From Thermoproteota archaeon (GTDB lineage Archaea; Korarchaeota; Korarchaeia; Korarchaeales; Korarchaeaceae): DNA of 46,268 nucleotides. Under the pieces are notes generated by a model. It did no database searches, was not told the origin of the DNA, and saw nothing but the letters and a program-made list of their open reading frames with translations. Position numbers and translations under genes: made by a program. The number at the start of each line of letters is the position of its first letter. The first letter of the stretch is position 1. The stretch lies in NCBI GenBank assembly GCA_027491785.1, contig JAOZGJ010000060.1, positions 1-46,268 on the forward strand. Reading direction: 5' to 3'. Below, in pieces: positions 32,297 to 40,534 of the stretch.

Positions 32297-33304
32297 ATGA
32301 ATGGTTCAAGGATCAATAGTATCATACTAATTACCGTCTTTATCATGCTCCTGCTATCCACTACAACGCTCTCTAATGCAGATATATTATCGGAGAAGCC
32401 TCATTACGTCAGTACTCAGGTAACTTTCTTCTTTAAGACGGAATACTCTGCTGAGTTAAAAGTTAACTATTCATGGTACGGGCTTTGGGCTAACGATTTA
32501 GAGCACCTATTGAACAGAACTGGTGAGAAGAATTATACTAAGGGCTTCCTGAGCTACGTAAATAAGACTGTTAAGGGTCCCTTCATAGGAGGCGATATGG
32601 AGTTCTATCCTACAAGCATTAAGGCGAAAATTGTGAAAAGTACGTATAAGAATATATCTAAGAGGATAGATCTCATATTAACAGCGGAATTAGAGGCTAG
32701 GAAGGGATCTCCTAGGGTATCTGATGGAAGGAAGGGTGTGGTCTACTCAACTCGAGAGGATTACAGTAATGTCTCTAAGTTATTTGTAAAGGAGCTCGAT
32801 CTTCTCAATATGACTGTAATACTCCCTAAGGGCTATGTCGTAAGCATAGCTAGACCATCGCCCAATCTAATATATCCCATCAACATATCAAAGGAGATGA
32901 GAATAGCAGTGTCATGGCTGCTGAAAAGTCCGACGGTCGATACAAGGGAATCGTCAGGGTACAGTGGTTGGTTCTTCTTGGGAGTTGTTAACCATACGAA
33001 AAGTGAAATCGATGCACTCAACAGACTGAGGAATAAGATAGCGCAGATAAGGAAGTCTAGATCGCTTTCTATGGATGAAAGGACTGCTAATAGAACCAAG
33101 GAACTTTTCGAGTTGTACTATGAATTATCTACTCTGGCACCGGAAAGGGTGCATGGTAATCTAAGTTATGCTCTTAAGTTGGCAGACGAGATACCAGTTT
33201 CTCCTATTAGCTCAGGAATATTGATAGCTAGTATATCCCTTATCATCACGGTATTGGAAATAGCAGGCTACTTTATCTATAGGAGGCGACTCAAGAGGAA
33301 ATAG
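32297..33304 (+). CDS. Surface-exposed, sequon-rich membrane protein
   Basis: A 335-residue protein with an N-terminal signal or anchor segment (about 7-26), roughly 270 extracellular residues, and a C-terminal membrane helix ending in a basic tail (YRRRLKRK). The outer part has about eleven N-x-S/T sequons (NYS, NRT, NYT, NKT, NIS, NVS, NMT, NIS, NHT, NRT, NLS) and no cysteines, so it is probably a glycosylated cell-surface protein. No family recognised. GGTG with 6-nt spacing supports ATG 32297; GTG 32288 is less likely. It lies upstream of the Orc1/Cdc6 gene. Confidence 0.65.
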   Translation: MNGSRINSIILITVFIMLLLSTTTLSNADILSEKPHYVSTQVTFFFKTEYSAELKVNYSWYGLWANDLEHLLNRTGEKNYTKGFLSYVNKTVKGPFIGGDMEFYPTSIKAKIVKSTYKNISKRIDLILTAELEARKGSPRVSDGRKGVVYSTREDYSNVSKLFVKELDLLNMTVILPKGYVVSIARPSPNLIYPINISKEMRIAVSWLLKSPTVDTRESSGYSGWFFLGVVNHTKSEIDALNRLRNKIAQIRKSRSLSMDERTANRTKELFELYYELSTLAPERVHGNLSYALKLADEIPVSPISSGILIASISLIITVLEIAGYFIYRRRLKRK

Positions 33305-33388
33305 AGAATACTTTCACCCAACCCCCTACTCTTTATAGTACCATAATGAAATTATTATCTCTGCCTACCCGATATATAGGTGATTGGT

Positions 33389-34533
33389 ATAATAATTAAA
33401 GACCCTAGTAAATTTTCCGAGTCTTATCCCCACCTAGGCTCCCTTACAGAGAGAATGAGGTTAATCTGCTTGTTCAAACACTAGCTTCGGGGTCAAACTT
33501 AATGGAAGGGCTGATCATAATGAAGGGCGAGCCTGGCATAGGAAAGACTTCTGTAGCGAGGCTTTCATCCAGGAGATTAGCCGCCTTGCTTGGAAACATA
33601 GTCGTCGTGCATATAAATTGTAGAACATATAGAACCCCTACATCAGTCATCCAGAGGATAGCGTCCTCCTTAATGCCAGAGCTTCCGGATAGAGGACTTT
33701 CCTATGAGGAAATGGTTCTAATACTTGAAAAAATCCTCTCTAAAAAGAAAGAAGATCTCTTAGTTATACTTGATGAAGTGGAATACCTGAGAGATGGGGA
33801 TTCCCTCGTTTACACCCTACTGAGACTCCACGAAGGAGAAGCCCCAAAATCCCCTACATTAGTGACAATAGCTAGGTGGGATCCTCCTTATCTGATGGAT
33901 GATGCAATAAAATCGTTTGTGATTACTAAGCTACTTCTCGATAAATATACTCCAGAACAGTTGAAAACGATCGTTAGGTATAGAGCAGAAGAGGCCCTCG
34001 TGGAAGGCAGTTATGATGACGATACTATAGGTAAAGTAGTGGAGCTATCCGAGCATACGGGAAACGCAAGGGTATCCCTTAAGATACTTTACCTAGCAGC
34101 TAAGCTCTCAGAGGAAGCGGGTCTATCTAAGATAACTTTGGATATGGTAAGCGAAGCCGCCTCCAGGATAGGTGTTATAGGGATTACTGAGGATGCGTTA
34201 ATGCCTTTAGATCTTCATGATAAGCTCTTACTGCTGGCAGCCGCTAAGAGGCTCTCATCCATGGATAAGTCTTGGATGAAAATGGGGGATCTATTGGAGG
34301 AATATAGGCTTCTATGTGAGGAAGTTGGCGTCTTACCCTATAAATACACTGCTGTATGGAAAAGAGTCAGGGGACTAAAGAACATAGGTTTCCTTGAAAC
34401 AAAGAAATCTGGAGAAGGAATGAAGGGACAAACTACTCTAATATCGCTAGGATCTATACCGGCAGATAAGCTCAGAACTAAGCTTAAGGAGATACTGGAA
34501 GAGGAGCTTAGCCCCTTACCATCCAGCCTTTGA
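33389..34533 (+). CDS. Orc1/Cdc6-type replication initiator with apparent frameshift
   Basis: The main frame from ATG 33502 has Walker A GEPGIGKTS, Walker B LLVILDEVEYL, a lid and a C-terminal winged helix (YKYTAVWKRVRGLKNIGF), typical of archaeal Orc1/Cdc6. The conserved N-terminus is split. One frame gives IIKDPSKFSESYP and the other, shifted by one, gives PPRLPYRENEVNLLVQTL. Joined at CCCC (33428-33431), they recreate the family's KD-x-S-x-FS..Y-x-P..LPHRE motif. This may be a frameshift mutation, sequencing error or -1 slippage. GGTGAT at 33379-33384 stands 4 nt before ATA 33389, the likely start; GTG 33380 is an alternative. It overlaps rfcL convergently by 18 bp. Confidence 0.7.
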
Positions 34534-35760
34534 CTTGTAATGTTCTTCTAGATCCTTCAGAATCTCTCTTATCTCTTCTTCTCTGATCCCCATCTCCCTC
34601 TCCAATCCTTTTATTATCTTGCCATCCTTCTTGCTATCCGCAATAAGTATGGGGGCTATCTCCATCCTAACGACCCTCATAGGTACGTGTAATTCTCTAG
34701 CTAGACTAGCTAGGAACTCCCTAGTCCTCGCCCTGAGCTCCTTTGTTCTAGATAACTTCTTTATTATCTCAGGGAACCTAAGCCTAGCTCCCTTGGGCTT
34801 GAACTCTTTAGCTGCACATACAGCGAATGTCATCAGTTGGACGTAATAGGTCATTAGCTTCCAGTTGTTTGTTCTTATAATCCTAGACCTCACTATGTCA
34901 GCGATCGACAGGTAGTCGTATGCTTTAGAGAGGGATTTACCAGTGTAAACCAGTGGGGTGTTTTCTTCTACCCATCTGAATAGCATATCAGGATCTACAT
35001 CCGTGTTCATTGAGGTCAAATAGGCTGAATAGCAATTTTCTCCATATAAAACAGCTGATAACACCTTGAAGACATCTGCCTCTACATCTCTCTTTCCGAA
35101 TTTACTTCCCATAACCTTAGCTAGGTCCTTACTTCCCTTAGCTAGGCTCTCTAGATCATTTATTGCCGCCCTGAGATCTCCTCCCGAGTTACGTGCTATC
35201 TGCTTCAATATGCTTTCTGGAATGGATACTCCCTCCTTCCTGCATATCTCCCTTAGTACAGAAAGGACAGTGGGCCATCTTAGCCTGTAAAATTTGACCA
35301 TCTCGGAGAGAGATCTCACCTCATATAAGTGCCTTTCATAGGGATCGTTGGCTGTCATTACTACCGGAATTCCCTCCTTAGTTATTAGCTCCTTCACTAG
35401 AGAGGCTAGAGATCCACCCTCGGCGGGCAGGGCATCTATTTCATCTAATATTATCAGCCTTCTACTTAGGGTTACCAAGCTTATTGCATGGGCGCTCTCT
35501 ACGATATAGCGTAGATGCTCTCTGTCCCTTAAATCGCTGGCATTAACCTCTATTGGATCATATCCCAACTCATTTGCTATAGCATATGCTGCTGATGTCT
35601 TACCGGATCCTGGTGGTCCAACGATCAGAAGGGCTTTCCTTACCTTACTAGATCTGACGCTTTCTATCCATTTTCTAATCTCCTCTATTGCCTTATTCTG
35701 CCCTTTTATCTCACTAAGCTTTTTAGGTCTGTATTTTTCAGTCCAAGGAAGGTCTGCCAT
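34516..35760 (-). CDS. rfcL: Replication factor C large subunit
   Basis: A 414-residue clamp-loader subunit with LPWTEKYRPKKLSEIKGQ, Walker A GPPGSGKTS, Walker B RLIILDEIDAL and the usual GGDLRAAINDLE sensor region. It loads PCNA together with RfcS. ATG 35760 follows GGTGAA with 4-nt spacing, so it overlaps rfcS by 23 bp. The C-terminus ends EEHYKSKAGW with no visible PIP box, although many archaeal RfcL proteins carry one, and the protein is shorter than usual. Confidence 0.93.
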   Translation of the reverse strand: MADLPWTEKYRPKKLSEIKGQNKAIEEIRKWIESVRSSKVRKALLIVGPPGSGKTSAAYAIANELGYDPIEVNASDLRDREHLRYIVESAHAISLVTLSRRLIILDEIDALPAEGGSLASLVKELITKEGIPVVMTANDPYERHLYEVRSLSEMVKFYRLRWPTVLSVLREICRKEGVSIPESILKQIARNSGGDLRAAINDLESLAKGSKDLAKVMGSKFGKRDVEADVFKVLSAVLYGENCYSAYLTSMNTDVDPDMLFRWVEENTPLVYTGKSLSKAYDYLSIADIVRSRIIRTNNWKLMTYYVQLMTFAVCAAKEFKPKGARLRFPEIIKKLSRTKELRARTREFLASLARELHVPMRVVRMEIAPILIADSKKDGKIIKGLEREMGIREEEIREILKDLEEHYKSKAGW

Positions 35761-36724
35761 GAGATTCACCTAGCTCAACGAGCTTCGCCAGCATAGCAGC
35801 CAGCTGGACATCTCCATGAGCCCCTTCTGTAACTCTAAAGTCCACTTCGCTCAAAAATATCATGAGTTGAGCTTTCACTTCATCAGAAATAGATTTACTT
35901 GCCATTATCTCTCTATTAAGCTGCCTAATCACGTCCTGAGCTGACATTCCATAATTTATCATCAGGTTCCTAAGTATATCCCTTGCTGAGACGAATTTGC
36001 CCTTCATTGCAGCATTTATCATCCCCTTAACTTCTTCGGGATGAGCTAAACCAGCAACCCTGTAAACTACCTTTGCATCCACCACACTCGCCATTGCTGA
36101 CGCTGTCTGAAGTAAATTTATTGCCCTCCTAAGATCTCCCTCAGCTACATAGACTATGGCAGATATTCCCTCCTCCGTGTACTTGACTTTTTCTTTCTCA
36201 GCTATCATTACGAGGCGCTCCTTAACGGACTCGTCCGGTATCGGTCCGAATCTGAAAACAGCACATCTGGACTGAATTGGTTCTATTATCTTAGAGGAGT
36301 AATTACAGGCCAGGATGAATCTAGTCGTAGAGGAATACATTTCCATTATCCTTCTAAGTGCATGTTGAGCATCAGCTGTGAGACTATCGGCTTCGTCGAG
36401 ATGAATTATCTTGAAAGGGACCTCTCCAAAGGGAGCAGTCTTTGCAAAGTCCTTTATCTTAGTTCTTATTGTATCTATTCCTCTCTCGTCACTCGCATTG
36501 AGCTCCATATAGTTAGCGCGTAATAAATCCTCCGATTTGTATATGTCATGAGCCAACGCCAACGCGGTCGTCGTTTTACCAGTACCAGCTGGCCCTGCGA
36601 AGAGGAGGTGAGGCATCGATCTCTTCTCTACAAATCCTTTAAGGGCTTGGATGGCATCTTCCTGGTCTACTATATCATCTAAGGTTCTGGGCCTATATTT
36701 CTCTATCCATAACTCGAATGCCAT
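35738..36724 (-). CDS. rfcS: Replication factor C small subunit
   Basis: A 328-residue RfcS with LWIEKYRPRTLDDIVDQ, Walker A GPAGTGKTT, the NASDERGID motif, Walker B HLDEADSLT, the sensor 1 region ILACNYSSKI and the arginine finger in QSRCAVFRF (SRC). Full length for the family and no intein. It is the first gene of the rfcS-rfcL operon, which is back to back with the rpoN operon; 93 bp between the starts hold both promoters. Confidence 0.95.
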   Translation of the reverse strand: MAFELWIEKYRPRTLDDIVDQEDAIQALKGFVEKRSMPHLLFAGPAGTGKTTTALALAHDIYKSEDLLRANYMELNASDERGIDTIRTKIKDFAKTAPFGEVPFKIIHLDEADSLTADAQHALRRIMEMYSSTTRFILACNYSSKIIEPIQSRCAVFRFGPIPDESVKERLVMIAEKEKVKYTEEGISAIVYVAEGDLRRAINLLQTASAMASVVDAKVVYRVAGLAHPEEVKGMINAAMKGKFVSARDILRNLMINYGMSAQDVIRQLNREIMASKSISDEVKAQLMIFLSEVDFRVTEGAHGDVQLAAMLAKLVELGESHGRPSLD

Positions 36725-36817
36725 CTTCCATCAACCTCTTAGAAACATCTCTTCCAGGATCCTAGGAATGGCATAATTTAATAACCTCGATAGGTCATAC
36801 CCAGCCGAGGTTAGGAT

Positions 36818-37021
36818 ATGTTCCCAGTGAGATGCTTCACATGCGGTAGTGTTATAGGGGATAAATGGGAGGAGTTCTCCCGGAGAGTTATGGCCGGAGA
36901 GGATCCTGGAAAGGTCTTGGACTCTCTAGGGGTTACTAGGTACTGTTGCAGGAGAATGTTCATCAGTCATATAGATCTAGCGGAACTTGAGCTATCGTTC
37001 ACACCAGTTATGGAGAGGTGA
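36818..37021 (+). CDS. rpoN: RNA polymerase subunit N (Rpb10)
   Basis: A 67-residue Rpb10 homologue with zinc ligands CFTCG near the N-terminus and RYCCRRM in the middle, plus the family's [10 protein letters not shown] start and VIGDKWEEF. It stabilises assembly of the polymerase core. It overlaps the first possible start of rps2 and begins the ribosomal and isoprenoid operon, as in many archaea. Confidence 0.95.
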   Translation: MFPVRCFTCGSVIGDKWEEFSRRVMAGEDPGKVLDSLGVTRYCCRRMFISHIDLAELELSFTPVMER

Positions 37022-37026
37022 ATCCC

Positions 37027-37680
37027 ATGAGATATGATGATATGAGCCTCTCAAATGTACCTCCTGTCGAGGATAAAGATCTGCTAATACCCAAGCAGAA
37101 GTACTTATCAGCTGGAGTGCACGTTGGAACTAGGATCAGAACTAAGGACATGGAGAAGTTCATTTATAAAGTTAGGCCAGATGGCCTCTGCATGATAGAT
37201 ATAAAGAAACTAGACGAGAGAATAAGGATTGCAGGGAAATTCTTATCAAGATTTGAGCCTGATAGGATACTCGCTGTTTCTGCTAGGATATATGGTTTCA
37301 AACCAGTGAGGAAGTTTGCTGAATATACAGGAGCTTCCTATATAACCGGAAGAATTCTTCCAGGTACTCTAACTAACCCTCATGCGCCCCTCCATCTAGA
37401 GCCGGATGTAGTGCTTCTATCAGATCCTAGAGTGGACAGGCAAATACATGTGGAATCAGCGAAGGTCGGTATACCCGTTGTGGCTCTAGTGGATGCAGAT
37501 AATACATTGGAGTATATAGACCTCGCCATTCCCGCTAATAACAAGGGAAGAAGATCTCTAGCCCTAGTTTACTGGCTTCTCACAAGAGAGGTACTAAGAA
37601 ACAGGGGGGATATTCCTCCAGATGGAGACCTAGAGGAAGGATACGAGGAATTTGCCACAAGGATTATGGGCCTCAGGTGA
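37027..37680 (+). CDS. rps2: Ribosomal protein uS2
   Basis: A 217-residue small-subunit protein, archaeal S2 type: [57 protein letters not shown] and [23 protein letters not shown] 37027 follows GGTGAA with 4-nt spacing, so it is preferred to GTG 37018. It starts just after rpoN and is followed by the MEMO gene, a normal archaeal order. Confidence 0.95.
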   Translation: MRYDDMSLSNVPPVEDKDLLIPKQKYLSAGVHVGTRIRTKDMEKFIYKVRPDGLCMIDIKKLDERIRIAGKFLSRFEPDRILAVSARIYGFKPVRKFAEYTGASYITGRILPGTLTNPHAPLHLEPDVVLLSDPRVDRQIHVESAKVGIPVVALVDADNTLEYIDLAIPANNKGRRSLALVYWLLTREVLRNRGDIPPDGDLEEGYEEFATRIMGLR

Positions 37681-37686
37681 AAAGAT

Positions 37687-38538
37687 TTGGACGTAAGGAG
37701 GCCTGCAGTCGCTGGCTCCTTTTATCCCGGAAATAAAACCGAGCTGTTAAACCTTCTAGATTATCTATTTAGTTCCCTAGGGATAAACGGGATACCAACT
37801 CCAAACGAAGATGGGGAAAGGAGGGTGAAGTCTCTCCTTTCCCCCCATGCTGGCTACATATACTCCGGTAGAACAGCTGCTGCCGGTTATTCCAAGCTAG
37901 CTGAGGACGGAGTCCCAGAGACCTTTGTCGTAATTGGCCCGAACCATACGGGATTAGGTTCGGCCTTCTCTGTTTCTAGCGCAAATATATGGGAAACTCC
38001 TTTAGGTAGGATAGAGCTAGATAAAGAGCTTATCCTTGCTATACAGGAGCATTTTAGTGACTTGTCTTTTGATGACATGGCGCATATGTCAGAACATTCC
38101 GTTGAGGTTCAACTGCCGTTCCTTCAAGCTATATTCGGGAACAGATTCAAGATAGTTCCAATAGTCATGGGAATACAGGTTCCTGAATCTTCCATTTTAT
38201 TGGGAAAGGCGATAAGTATGGCCTCGGAGGAGCTAGGTAGGGACATAGTAGTGGTAGCGTCTTCCGATATGTCTCATTACATACCCGAGGAAGAGGCAAG
38301 GAAGAAGGATTCCGCTGTCCTGGAATCCATATTAGCCTTGGATGTTCAGGGATTGTTCAGTACCATATACGAATTAGACGTGACCATGTGCGGCCCTGGC
38401 CCCGCATCTGTCGCGATGACCCACGCTAAGATGAAGGGCGTGAGGAGAGGCGAGCTTGTGCGATACTCAACAAGTGCTGAGGCTAGCGGCGATAAGTCAA
38501 TGGTAGTAGGATACGCATCTGTGGTGTTCAGGAAATGA
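37687..38538 (+). CDS. MEMO family protein (AmmeMemoRadiSam system B type)
   Basis: A 283-residue MEMO1 homologue: RRPAVAGSFYPGN, SPHAGYIYSGRTAA, GPNHTGLGSAFS, HSVEVQLPFLQ and SDMSHYIPE. The fold is related to non-haem iron dioxygenases and the conserved histidines are present, but its biochemical role is uncertain. It often sits beside mevalonate-pathway genes in archaea and here overlaps the isomerase gene by 4 bp (ATGA). TTG 37687 is the start, after GGTGA at the rps2 stop. No radical SAM or AMMECR1 partner is visible in the window. Confidence 0.9.
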   Translation: MDVRRPAVAGSFYPGNKTELLNLLDYLFSSLGINGIPTPNEDGERRVKSLLSPHAGYIYSGRTAAAGYSKLAEDGVPETFVVIGPNHTGLGSAFSVSSANIWETPLGRIELDKELILAIQEHFSDLSFDDMAHMSEHSVEVQLPFLQAIFGNRFKIVPIVMGIQVPESSILLGKAISMASEELGRDIVVVASSDMSHYIPEEEARKKDSAVLESILALDVQGLFSTIYELDVTMCGPGPASVAMTHAKMKGVRRGELVRYSTSAEASGDKSMVVGYASVVFRK

Positions 38539-39623
38539 GCAAGGAGGAGAGAAGTGATATAACCTCTCAGAGAAAAATGGAACATCTAATGATCGCTAAG
38601 GATGATAGCATTGACCTTAGTAACTCTACAAAATGGTTCAGTTATGTCAGATTATTGCATAATCCATTGCCCGACTATTCCCTCGATGATGTAGATACGA
38701 CATGGAAGTTCCTAGGTTACGAATTAAATGCCCCCTTAGTAATAGAGGGAATGACTGGAGGCCATAAAGCAACTATGCGTATAAATGAATCGCTAGCAGA
38801 AGCTGCCCAGTCTACAAGGATAGCCATAGGAGTAGGAAGTCAAAGAGCTGGTTTAAGTGATAGATCCGTGATTAGTAGCTATTCTATAGTTAGAAAGAAA
38901 GCCGCAGATGTACCGGTAATAGCTAACTTGGGGATTTCTCATATTTTAGGGGAAGAAGGGCCAGATAATGCCAAGAAAGCGGTAGAGATGATAGACGCGG
39001 ATGCACTGGCTATTCACTTAAATCCTTTGCAGGAAATTCTTCAGCCAGAAGGATCCACGGATTTTTCAAATTCCCTTGTTTCGATAAGAGATGTTATTAA
39101 TGAATTGGATGTACCGGTAATAGTGAAAGAAGTAGGATCTGGTATATCCTACGACGTAGCAGTTTTACTGAAGGAGATAGGCGTTAGCATAATAGATGTG
39201 GCTGGCTCTGGAGGGACTAGCTGGTCCCTTATAGAGGGAAGGAGGTCCCCTGAAGGATCTATAAAGAGAAAAGCTTCTATCAGCTTCGCGGACTGGGGAA
39301 TACCAACACCTCTAGCGATACTTGAGGTGTCTAGCTTGAACTTAACCGTTATAGGGTCTGGTGGCGTTAGATCCGGGCTAGATGCCGCTAAATGCATAGC
39401 CTTGGGAGCCAATGCTGCCGGAGCTGCGAGGCCTTTCTTCATTAGAGCAATTGAGGAAGGTTCAAAAGGAGTTGAAGAAGAGATAAGAAGCTTTATCTTT
39501 GAGATGAAGTCTGCTATATTTCTTACTGGCTCCTTGACCCCAGATCAATTGAGGTTAACCCGTAAGTACCTTCTTATAGATCCTCTGAAGTCCCTTATTG
39601 ATGAGAGACATATTTTTATATGA
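38535..39623 (+). CDS. fni: Isopentenyl-diphosphate delta-isomerase type 2
   Basis: A 362-residue FMN-dependent isomerase interconverting IPP and DMAPP for ether-lipid synthesis. Motifs: SQRKMEHL, VIEGMTGGH, IGVGSQRA, DALAIHLNPLQEILQPEG, VIVKEVGSGIS and VIGSGGVRSGLDAAK. Long N-terminal segment normal for the type. ATG overlaps the MEMO stop by 4 bp. No other mevalonate genes are in the window. Confidence 0.93.
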   Translation: MSKEERSDITSQRKMEHLMIAKDDSIDLSNSTKWFSYVRLLHNPLPDYSLDDVDTTWKFLGYELNAPLVIEGMTGGHKATMRINESLAEAAQSTRIAIGVGSQRAGLSDRSVISSYSIVRKKAADVPVIANLGISHILGEEGPDNAKKAVEMIDADALAIHLNPLQEILQPEGSTDFSNSLVSIRDVINELDVPVIVKEVGSGISYDVAVLLKEIGVSIIDVAGSGGTSWSLIEGRRSPEGSIKRKASISFADWGIPTPLAILEVSSLNLTVIGSGGVRSGLDAAKCIALGANAAGAARPFFIRAIEEGSKGVEEEIRSFIFEMKSAIFLTGSLTPDQLRLTRKYLLIDPLKSLIDERHIFI

Positions 39624-39652
39624 TCATCCCAGCTCCTACGGGGGAATGAAGG

Positions 39653-40051
39653 ATGACAGCTAAGGACAAACCCTTCTATGTGAAGTTCGAGGTTCCCGAG
39701 GATCTAGTTCCTAAGATACTCGAGCTTGTTCAGACCGCTAGAGATACTGGAGGTAAGGTAAGGAAAGGAGTCAATGAAACTACCAAGGCTATAGAGAGGG
39801 GAGAGGCTCTCTTCGTAGTGATAGCTGAGGATGTGAACCCACCTGAGATAGTAGCCCATCTACCCTTACTTTGCGACGATAAGAAGGTACCCTTTGCCTA
39901 TGTACCTAGCAAAGAGGAGCTCGGAAAAGCAGCAGGTATAGAAGTTCCAGCTTCCTCCGTAGCTATAGTAGACGCTGGTCAGGCTAAGAGCCTACTTGAG
40001 GCGTTAGTAGACAAGATAAATGAGTTAAGAGGCGTTGAGGGAACAGAGTAG
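39653..40051 (+). CDS. rpl7ae: Ribosomal protein L7Ae
   Basis: A 132-residue kink-turn-binding protein that serves in the large subunit and in C/D and H/ACA sRNPs and RNase P in archaea. [55 protein letters not shown] and [14 protein letters not shown] are diagnostic. It heads the rpl7ae-rps28e-rpl24e-aIF5B run found in many archaea. If the C/D sRNA candidate is real, this protein would bind its box motifs. Confidence 0.95.
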   Translation: MTAKDKPFYVKFEVPEDLVPKILELVQTARDTGGKVRKGVNETTKAIERGEALFVVIAEDVNPPEIVAHLPLLCDDKKVPFAYVPSKEELGKAAGIEVPASSVAIVDAGQAKSLLEALVDKINELRGVEGTE

Positions 40052-40093
40052 TTTAAAAACCTCTAAGTATTCCTTTTTCTGAAGGTGATTGTT

Positions 40094-40312
40094 ATGTCCC
40101 AACAGGAGGATAGAGGGTATCCAGCCGAGGTAGTAGAGCTAATAGGCAGGACAGGAGTCGCTGGAGATGTTATGCAGGTCAGAGCTAAAATTCTGGTTGG
40201 CAAGGATAGGGGAAGGGTGCTTACGAGAAACGTCAAGGGACCTGTAAGGGTAGGTGACATACTTATACTCAGAGAGACGGAGATGGAAGCTAGGAAGCTA
40301 AAGCCAAGGTGA
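40094..40312 (+). CDS. rps28e: Ribosomal protein S28e
   Basis: A 72-residue small-subunit protein: [37 protein letters not shown] and the terminal [13 protein letters not shown] with LRETEREA-like consensus. ATG 40094 is 4 nt after GGTGAT; GTG 40085 lies in that site. Neighbours rpl7ae and rpl24e support the call. Confidence 0.95.
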   Translation: MSQQEDRGYPAEVVELIGRTGVAGDVMQVRAKILVGKDRGRVLTRNVKGPVRVGDILILRETEMEARKLKPR

Positions 40313-40316
40313 TTGT

Positions 40317-40514
40317 ATGTCTATACTGTTGAAGAAATGTGCCTTCTGTGGAAAAGACTTAGAACCAGGTTATGGCTGGATGTACGTGAAATCAGATGGA
40401 ACTATCCTCTATTTCTGTTCATCCAAGTGCGCTAAGAACTATCTAAAGCTGGGTAGGAATCCTAAGAGAGTTAAGTGGGTCAGAAAAGAGAAAAAGCTTA
40501 AAGAGGTTCGGTGA
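40317..40514 (+). CDS. rpl24e: Ribosomal protein L24e
   Basis: A 65-residue zinc-ribbon ribosomal protein with [17 protein letters not shown], then [20 protein letters not shown]. The four zinc cysteines are present. GGTGAT covering the rps28e stop lies 3 nt before ATG 40317, coupling the two genes. Confidence 0.95.
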   Translation: MSILLKKCAFCGKDLEPGYGWMYVKSDGTILYFCSSKCAKNYLKLGRNPKRVKWVRKEKKLKEVR

Positions 40515-40534
40515 AGCTTGAACGGTGAACGTAT

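Noticed and set aside
33305-33388. Replication origin beside the Orc1/Cdc6 gene
   Set aside because: No recognisable ORB or mini-ORB elements were found in the short gap; adjacency alone is not enough.
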